From positions 1 to 33,725 of the forward strand of contig NZ_JAUYFA010000009.1 of NCBI RefSeq assembly GCF_030691135.1: a DNA stretch of 33,725 bases. Reading direction: 5' to 3'. The translations under genes were made by a program, and so were the position numbers. The notes under the pieces are model-generated. The model was not told the DNA's origin, made no database searches, and was given only the letters and a program-made list of their open reading frames with translations. The DNA comes from Phreatobacter sp. (lineage in GTDB: Bacteria > Pseudomonadota > Alphaproteobacteria > Rhizobiales > Phreatobacteraceae). Numbering within the stretch: position 1 is the first letter of the stretch; each line of letters starts with the position of its first letter. This document shows, in pieces, positions 7,782 to 15,812 of the stretch.

Positions 7782-8669
7782 TCAGTTGAACAGGCGGTAG
7801 CTCTGGCCGGCACGGCCGCCGAGGCGGGCGAAGCCCTCGCGGGCGCCGGGATGGTTCTCCTCGACGCTGATGGCCTTGGTGTAGGAGCCAAGCGCCCGCT
7901 CGTTGTCGCCGGTGCGCTCCAGCGCCTGGCCACGCGCCACCCACAGATCGGGATTGCGCTGGTCGAACTGCACTGCCTCGTTGAAGTCGTCGAGGGCGAG
8001 CTTGTTCTCGTTGATGGCGAGATAGCTGAGGCCGCGGCCGTAATAGGGCTCGGCATTGTTCGGCGCGAGGCCGAGGGCGGTGGTGAAATCCTCGACCGCC
8101 TGGCGGTGGTTGCCCTGGGCGGCCCAGACGAGGGCGCGGTTGTGATAGGCCTGCGCGTTGGAGCCGTTGATCTGGATGGCGCGGTTGTAGTCGGCCAGCG
8201 CCTCGTTGTGGCGGTTCTGCGTCCGGTAGACGTTGCCGCGCCCGATATAGGCGGCGGCGTAGTTGGCGTCGGCGGCGATGGCCTGGTTGTAGTCGGCTAT
8301 GGCAAGGTCGGCGCGGCCGCTCTGCCGATGCACCAGCGCCCTGTTCGACAGGGCCTGGACGTAATTCGGATCGATCTGGATGGCGCGGGAGAAATCGGCC
8401 AGTGCCTCGGCGCGGCGGCCCGTGCGGGCCAGCACCGTGCCGCGCATGTTGAAGGCCTGGGGATCGCTGGGGTTGCGCTGCACCACCTCGGTCAGCGAGG
8501 TCAGGTTGGCGGTCGAGCCGATATAGCTGGATTCGACATCGTCACCGCCGGTCGCCGACCCCGCCGACGTGACGCCGCCCGTTGAGCTGCAACCGGCGAG
8601 AGCCAGGCCCGCAGCCAGAAGCAGCAGCCGCGCCGTCAGGCGGACCGTCGCGTGGGCCGAACATGTCAT
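7782..8669 (-). CDS. Tetratricopeptide-repeat lipoprotein
   Basis: The 295-residue product begins with a lipoprotein signal: a hydrophobic core followed by the lipobox LAGC with the acylated cysteine near residue 27. From about residue 60 to 285 it is made of roughly seven TPR units of 34 residues with the usual W/Y-G/A-A spacing, for example RGTVLARTGRRAEALADFSRA, then AIADYNQAI and ALADYNRAIQI. TPR lipoproteins of this kind act as protein-docking scaffolds at the cell envelope; the partner is unknown. I preferred the ATG at 8669, with GGAC/GGGAC-like sequence upstream. Alternative starts at 8687 and 8714 only lengthen the cytoplasmic end of the signal peptide. Confidence 0.85.
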   Translation of the reverse strand: MTCSAHATVRLTARLLLLAAGLALAGCSSTGGVTSAGSATGGDDVESSYIGSTANLTSLTEVVQRNPSDPQAFNMRGTVLARTGRRAEALADFSRAIQIDPNYVQALSNRALVHRQSGRADLAIADYNQAIAADANYAAAYIGRGNVYRTQNRHNEALADYNRAIQINGSNAQAYHNRALVWAAQGNHRQAVEDFTTALGLAPNNAEPYYGRGLSYLAINENKLALDDFNEAVQFDQRNPDLWVARGQALERTGDNERALGSYTKAISVEENHPGAREGFARLGGRAGQSYRLFN

Positions 8670-8736
8670 GTCCCATCGTCCTATCATCGGCCTGAGTGGC
8701 GAGGCGGTCCGCAAGAGGCGGCCCTGGAATCGAACC

Positions 8737-8764
8737 GGCCCGCGATGATCTTTCGTCGCGGGCC
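8737..8764 (-). terminator. GC-rich stem-loop after rpsU, probable terminator
   Basis: Perfect 9-bp inverted repeat GGCCCGCGA (8737-8745) and TCGCGGGCC (8756-8764) with a 10-base loop, 35 bases downstream of the rpsU stop on the minus strand. The following sequence is only weakly T-rich, so termination may be inefficient or factor-assisted. Confidence 0.5.
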
Positions 8765-8798
8765 TGGCAAAATTGCGGCGGGGATCGCCTTCTGGTGG

Positions 8799-9047
8799 TC
8801 AGCGGGCGCCAGGGGCGGCGCGAACCTTCACCGGCTTGGCGGGGATCAGGCCCTCGCGCTGAGCCTTCTTGCGGGCGAGCTTGCGTGCGCGACGCACGGC
8901 CTCCGCCTTTTCGCGCGCCTTCTTCTCCGAGGGCTTCTCGAAGTGGCCGCGCAGCTTCATTTCGCGGAAGATGCCCTCACGCTGCATCTTCTTCTTGAGC
9001 GCCTTGAGCGCCTGATCGACATTGTTGTCGCGAACAAGAACCTGCAC
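8799..9047 (-). CDS. rpsU: 30S ribosomal protein S21
   Basis: The 82-residue, highly basic protein matches bS21: it starts [20 protein letters not shown], continues [20 protein letters not shown] and ends in a Lys/Arg-rich helix. S21 is a late-assembling small-subunit protein near the mRNA exit that influences initiation. The start is a GTG at 9045-9047, with AAGGA upstream, and no in-frame ATG would match the family start. The C-terminus (about [14 protein letters not shown]) is a short Pro/Ala extension of the kind common in Alphaproteobacteria. It is transcribed divergently from trcR and stands as a single gene. Confidence 0.96.
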   Translation of the reverse strand: MQVLVRDNNVDQALKALKKKMQREGIFREMKLRGHFEKPSEKKAREKAEAVRRARKLARKKAQREGLIPAKPVKVRAAPGAR

Positions 9048-9367
9048 GCCGATGATCCTTCAAGCCATCTGGAATCGAGATCGAGCAGAGCTCTCACGGA
9101 ATACCGTGCGGATGCACCATGCCCAAAGAGGCTAGCCCCGTAACAGAATCCGAGCGCCCTGTCCACGGCCTTTCGGGGTTTCTGCCGAATTTTGAAGTCC
9201 TCGTTTGCGTCGCGGAAGCGGCGCAGCTATATCGGATGCGATTTCCCGATCCATTGATCGATACGAGGCGGTCGCCTCGGCCTGGACCCGCAGGGCCTGG
9301 GCCCGGGAGCCCTCACGCTCCCGCCCCGGCCGCCGCTTCCGCCCGATCATCCTTAACGAGGCACGCC
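9048..9367. promoter_or_regulatory. 320-base divergent intergenic region between rpsU and trcR
   Basis: This gap must contain the promoters of rpsU (minus) and trcR (plus). I see two GANTC sites, the CcrM methylation motif, at 9072-9076 and 9146-9150, and patches of lower GC around 9180-9260. An open frame in phase with trcR runs through 9119-9367, but it is Pro/Ala low complexity and lies outside the conserved protein. No promoter boxes can be assigned with confidence. Confidence 0.4.
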
Positions 9368-10069
9368 ATGACCCAGCTTCTCATGCCCAAGGCGACCGCC
9401 GTCTGGCTCGTCGACAACACCGGGTTGTCCTTCGAGCAGATCGCCGCCTTCTGCACCCTGCACCCGCTCGAGGTGAAGGCCATCGCCGACGGCGAGGCGG
9501 CCCAGGGAATCAAGGGCGCCGATCCCGTCATTAGCGGCCAGCTGACCCGCGAGGAGATCGCCAAGGCGGAGAAGGATCCGGTCCACCGCCTCAAGCTCGC
9601 CCCGCCGAAGGTCAAGCTGCCCGAGGTCAAGTCGAAGAAGGGCCCGCGCTACACGCCGGTGTCGCGTCGCCAGGACCGCCCGAACGCCATCCTCTGGCTT
9701 GTGCGCAACCACCCGGAAGTGAAGGACGCGGCCATCATGCGCCTCGTCGGCACGACCAAGCCGACCATCGCCGCGATCCGTGACCGGACGCATTGGAACT
9801 CGCAGACGCTGTCGCCGATGGATCCGGTGACGCTCGGCCTTTGCTCGCAGATCGACCTCGACCTCGAGGTCAATCGCGCCGCCAAGGAGCGTGGCCCCGT
9901 CGACACGACGCCGGAGCAGACCCTGTTGCCGGCCGACCAGACGACCTCGGCTCCGGCCAAGTACGATCCTTTCGAGCGCAACGAGGGGCCGAAGCGCGAA
10001 GAGCGCTACGACGCGGAAAAGGTCTTCGCCAACCTGAAGTCGCTCCGCGACGACGACGACCAGCGCTGA
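9368..10069 (+). CDS. trcR: TrcR-type cell-cycle transcriptional regulator (DUF1013)
   Basis: The 233-residue protein matches the alphaproteobacterial DUF1013/TrcR family. It opens with MTQLLMPKATAVWLVDNTGL, followed by a helix-turn-helix-like region (FEQIAAFCTLHPLEVKAIADGE), a Lys-rich linker, and the conserved block RQDRPNAILWLVRNHPEVKD with a second helical DNA-binding-like segment (AAIMRLVGTTKPTIAAIRDRTHWN). TrcR was described in Rickettsia and is tied to CtrA-type cell-cycle control in Alphaproteobacteria. The acidic C-terminus ends DDDDQR. The ATG at 9368 is the family start. An upstream in-frame extension of 83 residues has no family counterpart. chpT follows after 91 bases on the same strand. 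Confidence 0.9.
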   Translation: MTQLLMPKATAVWLVDNTGLSFEQIAAFCTLHPLEVKAIADGEAAQGIKGADPVISGQLTREEIAKAEKDPVHRLKLAPPKVKLPEVKSKKGPRYTPVSRRQDRPNAILWLVRNHPEVKDAAIMRLVGTTKPTIAAIRDRTHWNSQTLSPMDPVTLGLCSQIDLDLEVNRAAKERGPVDTTPEQTLLPADQTTSAPAKYDPFERNEGPKREERYDAEKVFANLKSLRDDDDQR

Positions 10070-10110
10070 AGCGTCTCTTTTCCCGACGCGCCCGACGTTG
10101 TAACCGGGTG

Positions 10111-10132
10111 CGCCCCGGCTGCGTCCGGGGCG
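10111..10132 (+). other. Strong GC hairpin between trcR and chpT
   Basis: Perfect 8-bp stem CGCCCCGG (10111-10118) with CCGGGGCG (10125-10132) and a six-base loop. No T-run follows, so it is not a canonical terminator. It could be an attenuator, a processing site or an mRNA stabiliser. A GANTC site lies at 10138-10142, just before chpT. Confidence 0.5.
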
Positions 10133-10160
10133 TGCCCGATTCGCATTCCGGAGACTGACC

Positions 10161-10817
10161 ATGTCCGATGCAGCACGCAGCCCGATCTCGCTCGAGGGGC
10201 TCGATCTGGCCGCTCTCGTGGCGAGCCGGGTCTGCCACGACGTGATTTCGCCGGTCGGCGCAATCGTCAACGGTCTTGAGCTGATGGAAGACGGCGCCGA
10301 TCAGGCGACGACGGAACTCGCCCTCGATCTCATCCGCAAGAGCGCCAAGACGGCCTCGGCCCGCCTGCAGTTCTGCCGCATCGCCTTCGGCGCGGCGGGC
10401 TCGGCCGGCTCGGCGATCGACACGCGCGACGCGCATCAGGTGTCGACGAATTTCCTCAACGACGACCGTACGACGGTGGACTGGCACATTCCGCCGGCCT
10501 TCCTGCCGAAGAACCGTGTGAAGCTCCTGCTCAATCTCCTGATGCTGGCGGCCGGGGCCATCCCGCGCGGCGGCGTGATCAAGGTCGAGATGACAGGCGA
10601 GGGCGACACGGCCGGGTTCGCCATCCTCGTGACGGGGCTGAATGCGCGCATTCCGCCCCATGCCAACGAACTGCTCGCCGGCATCCCCGCCAACGAGCAG
10701 GGCACCATCGACGCCCATGCGATCCAGCCCTATTACGCAGGCCTTTTGGCCCGTGCCGCCGGTATGTCCGTAAGCGTCGCGAAGATCGAGGACTGGGTCG
10801 AAATCACCGCGTCCTGA
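10161..10817 (+). CDS. chpT: ChpT histidine phosphotransferase
   Basis: ChpT relays phosphate from the hybrid kinase CckA to CtrA and CpdR. The 218-residue protein has the family layout: an N-terminal dimerising helical hairpin with the phospho-accepting histidine in SRVCHDVISPVGAI (His26), followed by a degenerate GHKL-like domain (roughly 95-218). That domain lacks ATP-binding motifs, as expected for a phosphotransferase without kinase activity. NGLELMED after the histidine and RLQFCRIAFGA at about 68-78 are further family signatures. The ATG at 10161 begins the conserved N-terminus, with CCGGAGA upstream. The gene lies between trcR and cheA, and ctrA, the target of its product, is also in the window. 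Confidence 0.95.
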   Translation: MSDAARSPISLEGLDLAALVASRVCHDVISPVGAIVNGLELMEDGADQATTELALDLIRKSAKTASARLQFCRIAFGAAGSAGSAIDTRDAHQVSTNFLNDDRTTVDWHIPPAFLPKNRVKLLLNLLMLAAGAIPRGGVIKVEMTGEGDTAGFAILVTGLNARIPPHANELLAGIPANEQGTIDAHAIQPYYAGLLARAAGMSVSVAKIEDWVEITAS

Positions 10818-11001
10818 AAATGGGCATATCTTTCTGTGAAATTGTTAACCCCTTGCGCGACAATCAGTTCTTTCGCCTCCCCTCATTCCACGAGGTAAAA
10901 TCGCTTCAGCAAAGTTTAACCCTTTTCCCCGACACTTGGAAACATGAGGCAAGCCGCATCGCCGGCTAGGCCGTAGTTTCTATAGTCCGGGCTGGGCAAA
11001 C
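10818..11001 (+). promoter_or_regulatory. Upstream region of the che operon with TTAA motifs
   Basis: This 184-base stretch is markedly richer in A/T than the flanking genes. It contains TTAACC at 10845-10850 and TTTAACCC beginning at 10915, each resembling one half of the CtrA box (TTAA-N7-TTAA). Neither has a correctly spaced second half. It probably holds the che promoter, but I cannot place -35/-10 boxes. Confidence 0.4.
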
Positions 11002-13695
11002 ATGGATGACTTGCTGCGCGAATTCCTGACGGAAACCAACGAGAGCCTCGACGTTGTCGACGTCGAGCTCGTGCGGTTCGAGCAAGACCCCAACAACGCC
11101 GCGATCCTCGGCAACATCTTCCGGCTGGTCCACACCATCAAGGGAACCTGCGGTTTCCTCGGCCTTCCGCGTCTCGAAGCGCTGGCCCATGCCGCCGAGA
11201 CCCTGATGGGCAAGTACCGTGACGGCTCTCCGGTCACGGAGCAGGGCGTCACGATGATCCTCCAGACCATCGATCGGCTGAAGGAAATCCTCGGCGACCT
11301 CGAGGGCGCCGGCGCCGAGCCGGAAGGCGAAGACGGCGATCTGATCTCGCAACTCGAGGAAATGTCGATGGCAGCCGATACGGCGCCGGCCGCAGCCCCC
11401 GTCGCGCAGAAGGCTCCTCCTCCTGTCGCTGCCCCCGAACCGGCGGTGGAGCGGACCCTGCGCCCCGGCGAAGTGTCGCTGGACGAGCTGGAGCGTGCCT
11501 TCCGCGAGACCGAGGCCGAGGTGGCCGTGGCTCCCCTGCCTGAAGTCGCCGCCCCCTCGGTTGTGCCCGAGGCCCCCAAGGTCGAGGCGAAGAAGCCTGC
11601 GGCGCGTCCCGCCAAGGCAGTCGCTGCCGGCGGCGATGACGAGATCGAGGGCGTGAAGGGCCAGCAGACGCTCCGCGTCAATGTCGACACGCTCGAGCAA
11701 CTGATGACCATGGTCTCCGAGCTCGTGCTGACGCGCAACCAGCTGCTGGAGATCGTCCGCCGCCACGAGGATTCCGAATTCAAGGTGCCGTTGCAGCGCC
11801 TTTCCAACGTCACCGCCGAGCTGCAGGACGGCGTGATGAAGACCCGCATGCAGCCGATCGGCAATGCCTGGCAGAAGCTGCCCCGCATCGTCCGCGACCT
11901 CGGCAACGAACTCGGCAAGCAGATCGATCTGGATATGCACGGTGCCGAAACCGAACTGGACCGCCAGGTGCTCGACCTGATCAAGGATCCGCTCACCCAT
12001 ATGGTGCGCAACTCCGCCGATCACGGCCTTGAGGGCACCGAGCAGCGCCGCCTCGCCGGCAAGCCGGAGAAGGGCACGATCAAGCTCTCCGCCTATCATG
12101 AGGGCGGCCATATCGTCATCGCGATCTCCGACGACGGACGCGGCCTCAACACCGACCGCATCAAGAAGAAGATCCTCGAGCAGAACCTCGCCACCGAGGC
12201 AGAGCTCGAGAAGATGACGGAAGCGCAGATCCACAAGTATATCTTCGCGCCGGGCTTCTCGACCGCGGCGGCCGTCACCTCGGTTTCCGGCCGCGGCGTC
12301 GGCATGGACGTGGTGCGGACCAACATCGACCAGATCGGCGGCACCATCGACCTGAAGTCGGTGCCGGGCGAGGGCACGACCGTCACCATCAAGATCCCGC
12401 TGACGCTCGCCATCGTTTCGGCGCTGATCGTCGAGAGCGCCGGCGACCGCTTCGCCGTTCCCCAGCTGTCGGTGATCGAGCTCGTCCGCGCCCAGCAGAA
12501 TTCGGAGCACCGGATCGAGCGGATCAAGGACACGCCCGTCCTGCGCCTGCGCAACAAGCTCCTGCCGCTGGTCCACCTGCGCCAGCTCCTCGGCATCGCC
12601 GGTGGCGAGCCGCTGGACGAGACCGCGGGCTTCATCGTGGTCACCCAGGTCGGCAGCCAGACCTTCGGTATCGTGGTCGATCAGGTCTTCCACACCGAGG
12701 AAATCGTCGTGAAGCCGATGTCCTCCAAGCTCCGCCACATCACGATGTTCTCGGGCACGACCATCCTCGGCGACGGCTCGGTCATCATGATCATCGACCC
12801 GAACGGCATCGCCTCGGCCATCGGCACCGACGTCTCAACCGAAGCCAGCGAGAAGGAAGCCGATTCCCGCCGCGGCAACGAGCGCCAGCTCATCTCCATG
12901 CTGGTCTTCCGCGCCGGATCTCGCGAGCAGAAGGCCGTGCCGCTCTCCCTCGTCACCCGCCTCGAAGAGGTGGCCGTCGACAAGATCGAGCAGGCCCATG
13001 GCCGCCATCTCGTTCAGTACCGCGGGGCGCTGATGCCGCTGGTCTCGGTATCGGGCTTCATGGAACTGCGCAGCGAAGGCAGTCAGCCCCTCCTCGTCTT
13101 CTCCGACTCGGGCCGCTCCATGGGCCTCGTCGTCGACGAGATCGTCGACATCGTCGAGGATGCACTGAACATCGAGGTCTCCGCCGACGTTCCCGGCCTG
13201 CTCGGCTCGGCCGTCATCAAGGGCCAGGCCACCGAGATTCTCGACATCGGGCACTATCTGCCGCTCGCCTTCGAGGACTGGTTCAAGCGCAAGGAAATGC
13301 GCATCGAGGCGCTGACCCGCAAATTGCTCTTCGTCGACGACTCGCCGTTCTTCCGCAACATGCTGACCCCCGTGCTGAAGGCGGCCGGCTACGACGTCGT
13401 CACCGCGGCGGGCGGCTCGGAAGGGCTCGACATCCTGAAGGGTGGCGACAGGTTCGACGTCGTCGTCTCGGATATCGAGATGCCGGAGATGAACGGGTTC
13501 GAGTTCGCCGAGGCCATGCGGTCGGACAAGCGTTTCGCCACCACCCCGGTGATCGCGCTGTCTTCGCTGACCAATCCGGCCGCCATCGAGCGGGCGCGGG
13601 TCGCCGGCTTCCACGACTATGTCGCGAAATTCGACCGGCAGGGCCTCATTGCGGCGCTGAAGGAAACCTCCAACGAAATCGCCCAGGCGGCGTAA
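11002..13695 (+). CDS. cheA: CheA chemotaxis histidine kinase, hybrid with two CheW-like domains and a receiver
   Basis: CheA autophosphorylates under receptor control and phosphorylates CheY and CheB. The 897-residue protein has an HPt domain (about 1-105) with phosphorylatable His44 in LVHTIKGTCGFL, then a Pro/Ala/Glu-rich linker (about 110-215) where the CheY-binding P2 domain would normally lie. The P3 dimerisation helices (about 222-285) follow. The ATPase domain (about 290-470) shows the N box HMVRNSADHGLE, G1 box DDGRG and G2 box GRGVGMDVV. Next come a first CheW-like P5 domain (about 472-605), a second CheW-like segment (about 625-757) and a C-terminal receiver (775-895) with acidic pair Asp779/Asp780, phosphoacceptor Asp824 and Lys876. 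It is the first gene of the che operon. Confidence 0.96.
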   Translation: MDDLLREFLTETNESLDVVDVELVRFEQDPNNAAILGNIFRLVHTIKGTCGFLGLPRLEALAHAAETLMGKYRDGSPVTEQGVTMILQTIDRLKEILGDLEGAGAEPEGEDGDLISQLEEMSMAADTAPAAAPVAQKAPPPVAAPEPAVERTLRPGEVSLDELERAFRETEAEVAVAPLPEVAAPSVVPEAPKVEAKKPAARPAKAVAAGGDDEIEGVKGQQTLRVNVDTLEQLMTMVSELVLTRNQLLEIVRRHEDSEFKVPLQRLSNVTAELQDGVMKTRMQPIGNAWQKLPRIVRDLGNELGKQIDLDMHGAETELDRQVLDLIKDPLTHMVRNSADHGLEGTEQRRLAGKPEKGTIKLSAYHEGGHIVIAISDDGRGLNTDRIKKKILEQNLATEAELEKMTEAQIHKYIFAPGFSTAAAVTSVSGRGVGMDVVRTNIDQIGGTIDLKSVPGEGTTVTIKIPLTLAIVSALIVESAGDRFAVPQLSVIELVRAQQNSEHRIERIKDTPVLRLRNKLLPLVHLRQLLGIAGGEPLDETAGFIVVTQVGSQTFGIVVDQVFHTEEIVVKPMSSKLRHITMFSGTTILGDGSVIMIIDPNGIASAIGTDVSTEASEKEADSRRGNERQLISMLVFRAGSREQKAVPLSLVTRLEEVAVDKIEQAHGRHLVQYRGALMPLVSVSGFMELRSEGSQPLLVFSDSGRSMGLVVDEIVDIVEDALNIEVSADVPGLLGSAVIKGQATEILDIGHYLPLAFEDWFKRKEMRIEALTRKLLFVDDSPFFRNMLTPVLKAAGYDVVTAAGGSEGLDILKGGDRFDVVVSDIEMPEMNGFEFAEAMRSDKRFATTPVIALSSLTNPAAIERARVAGFHDYVAKFDRQGLIAALKETSNEIAQAA

Positions 13696-13719
13696 AACAC
13701 CTTGCGTGAGGATGTGTCC

Positions 13720-14178
13720 ATGCAGACCACCAGCGACGACGTCACGGAGTACGTGACCGTGCTGATCGGCGGCCAGTTGTTCGGCCTGCCCATCTCCCGC
13801 GTGCAGGACGTGTTCATGCCCGATCGGCTGACGCGCGTGCCGCTCTCCCATCCGGACATTGCCGGCGTGCTCAACCTGCGCGGCCGCATCGTCACGGCGA
13901 TCGACATGCGGATCCGCCTCGGAATCCCGCGCGAGAAGGATGCCAAGCCCGCCATGGCGGTCGGCATCGAATCACGCGGCGAAAGCTACGGCCTGCTCAT
14001 CGACTCGGTGGGCGAGGTTCTGAAGCTCTCTCCCGACAGCCGCGAAAAGAACCCGATCAATCTCGATGTGCGCTGGGCCCGCGTGTCGGCCGGCGTGCAT
14101 CGCCTGGATGGCCAGTTGATGGTCATCCTCGACGTCGATTCCGTACTCGCCATGGGCGGCGAGCAATTGGCAGCATGA
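13720..14178 (+). CDS. cheW: CheW chemotaxis coupling protein
   Basis: This 152-residue single-domain CheW adaptor links chemoreceptors to CheA. The protein has the family's two beta-barrel halves: EYVTVLIGGQLFGLPISRVQ, then HPDIAGVLNLRGRIVTAIDM with the conserved NLRG motif, the central ESYGLLIDSVGEVL and a final LVILDVD-type strand (LMVILDVDSVLAM). I chose the ATG at 13720, which has GAGGA seven bases upstream. A TTG at 13702 in frame would add six residues. It starts 24 bases after the cheA stop and 28 bases before cheY, consistent with one operon. Confidence 0.94.
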   Translation: MQTTSDDVTEYVTVLIGGQLFGLPISRVQDVFMPDRLTRVPLSHPDIAGVLNLRGRIVTAIDMRIRLGIPREKDAKPAMAVGIESRGESYGLLIDSVGEVLKLSPDSREKNPINLDVRWARVSAGVHRLDGQLMVILDVDSVLAMGGEQLAA

Positions 14179-14206
14179 TCATATTCAAAGCGTAGGACCC
14201 AAGCCG

Positions 14207-14572
14207 ATGAAAACCTGTCTGGTGGTCGACGACAGCTCGGTGATCCGCAAGGTCGCCCGGCGAATCCTGGAAGGCCTCGGCTTCGCCATCGAGGAGGCCG
14301 AAGACGGCCAGAAGGCGCTGGAGTTCTGCTACGGCACCATGCCGGAAGCGATCCTGCTGGACTGGAACATGCCGGTGATGGACGGCTACGAATTTCTGCG
14401 GGAACTGCGCAAGCTGCCCGGCGGACAGGCACCCAAGGTGGTTTTCTGCACCACCGAGAACGATGTCGCCCATATCGCCCGCGCCATGCATGCCGGCGCG
14501 AACGAATACATCATGAAACCGTTCGACAAGGACATTGTTGAGGCCAAGTTCACTGAAGTTGGCCTGATCTGA
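14207..14572 (+). CDS. cheY: CheY single-domain response regulator
   Basis: A 121-residue stand-alone receiver of standard size. The active site is complete: acidic pair Asp8/Asp9 in VVDDS, phosphoacceptor Asp52 in LLDWNMPVMDGYEF, Thr82 or Thr83 in CTTEN and Lys104 in IMKPFD. The DWNMP motif and the FCTTEND segment are typical of CheY from Hyphomicrobiales. Phosphorylated by CheA, it binds the flagellar switch protein FliM to alter rotation. It lies between cheW and cheB. The receiver on CheA could compete for phosphate as a sink. Confidence 0.94.
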   Translation: MKTCLVVDDSSVIRKVARRILEGLGFAIEEAEDGQKALEFCYGTMPEAILLDWNMPVMDGYEFLRELRKLPGGQAPKVVFCTTENDVAHIARAMHAGANEYIMKPFDKDIVEAKFTEVGLI

Positions 14573-14624
14573 TCCGTCGCGGCGCAAGCCGTCCTGTTCT
14601 GCGTATAGTTCCGAGTACCGGCGT

Positions 14625-15812
14625 ATGAGTCTCGTGTCCTTCAAGGCCACCCCCGGCGGGGCTGTGCCCACTGCCAGCGATCCCATCAAGGTGATGGTGG
14701 TCGACGATGCGGTCGTCGTCCGCGGCTTGGTCGGCCGCTGGATCGCCGAAGAATCCGACATGACGCTGGTTGCCTCCCACCGCTCGGGACGCGAAGCGGT
14801 CGCCGATATCGCCAAGAAAAACCCCGACGTCGTCATCCTCGACATCGAGATGCCGGACATGGACGGCATGACGGCGCTGCCGCTGATCATTGCCGCCAAG
14901 CGTGACGTCATGGTGCTGATGGCCTCGACGCTCACCCGCCGCAACGCCGAGATCTCGCTGAAATGCCTGTCGCTCGGCGCAGCCGATTATGTGCCGAAGC
15001 CGGAGACCAATGCGGGTGTCACCACCTCGCCCGCCTTCAAGCGTGAAATTCTCGACAAGGTCCGCGCCCTCGGCCGTCGCCGGAAGATCGCCGGACGGGT
15101 GTTCCGCGCCGCATCGGCAGCCGGCAGCATGCCGGCCGCACCGGGCCGGGTTGCGGCGCCGTCGCTGGCACCCCATTCGGTCGGCTTCCACGAGCCGAGC
15201 TTCAAGCTTCGTCCGTTCGGCACGATCATGCCGAAGGTTCTCGCCATCGGCTCCTCAACGGGAGGGCCGCAGGCGCTGACCACGGTGCTCAAGGCGCTGG
15301 GTTCGTTCATCGACCGTGTGCCGGTTCTGATCACCCAGCACATGCCACCGACCTTCACCACCATTCTGGCCGAACATGCGGCGAAGGCCTCCGGGCGTCC
15401 CGCGGCCGAGGGACGCGACGGCGAGCCGGTCGTGGCCGGCCGCATCTATGTCGCTCCGGGCGGCAAGCACATGGTGGTCAAGAAGACCGGTGGAACCACG
15501 GTCATCCAGCTCGAGGACGGCCCGCCCGTCAACTTCTGCAAGCCCGCCGTCGACCCTCTCTTCGCCTCGGTCGCCCAGGTCTGGGGTTCGCAGTCCTTCG
15601 GCTGCGTGCTCACCGGGATGGGTCATGACGGTGCCCACGGCTGCGGCGACATCGTCGCGGCTGGTGGCAGCGTCATCGCCCAGGATGAAGCGACGAGCGT
15701 CGTTTGGGGCATGCCAGGTGCAGTCGCCCAGGGCGGCCACGCCTCGGCCGTGCTGCCCATCGACCAGATCGCCTCGAAGATCATGCGTGTTTTCTCGGGA
15801 GACCGGTCGTGA
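14625..15812 (+). CDS. cheB: CheB protein-glutamate methylesterase / receiver
   Basis: CheB demethylates (and deamidates) chemoreceptors when phosphorylated. The 395-residue protein has an N-terminal receiver (about 21-150) with Asp73 in VILDIEMPDMDG and Lys125 in VPKPE, a linker rich in Ala and Pro, and the methylesterase domain (about 203-390). The catalytic triad is visible: Ser211 in GSSTGGPQAL, His239 in TQHMPP and Asp335 in GMGHDG. The start ATG at 14625 gives a 20-residue N-terminal extension before the receiver, so a slightly later start cannot be excluded. It lies 52 bases after cheY, and its stop overlaps the cheR start (GTGA). Confidence 0.95.
   Translation: MSLVSFKATPGGAVPTASDPIKVMVVDDAVVVRGLVGRWIAEESDMTLVASHRSGREAVADIAKKNPDVVILDIEMPDMDGMTALPLIIAAKRDVMVLMASTLTRRNAEISLKCLSLGAADYVPKPETNAGVTTSPAFKREILDKVRALGRRRKIAGRVFRAASAAGSMPAAPGRVAAPSLAPHSVGFHEPSFKLRPFGTIMPKVLAIGSSTGGPQALTTVLKALGSFIDRVPVLITQHMPPTFTTILAEHAAKASGRPAAEGRDGEPVVAGRIYVAPGGKHMVVKKTGGTTVIQLEDGPPVNFCKPAVDPLFASVAQVWGSQSFGCVLTGMGHDGAHGCGDIVAAGGSVIAQDEATSVVWGMPGAVAQGGHASAVLPIDQIASKIMRVFSGDRS

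Noticed and set aside
9119-9367. In-frame upstream extension of trcR.
   Set aside because: It is Pro/Ala-rich with no family counterpart. The conserved protein starts at the ATG at 9368, and the extension lies in the divergent promoter region.
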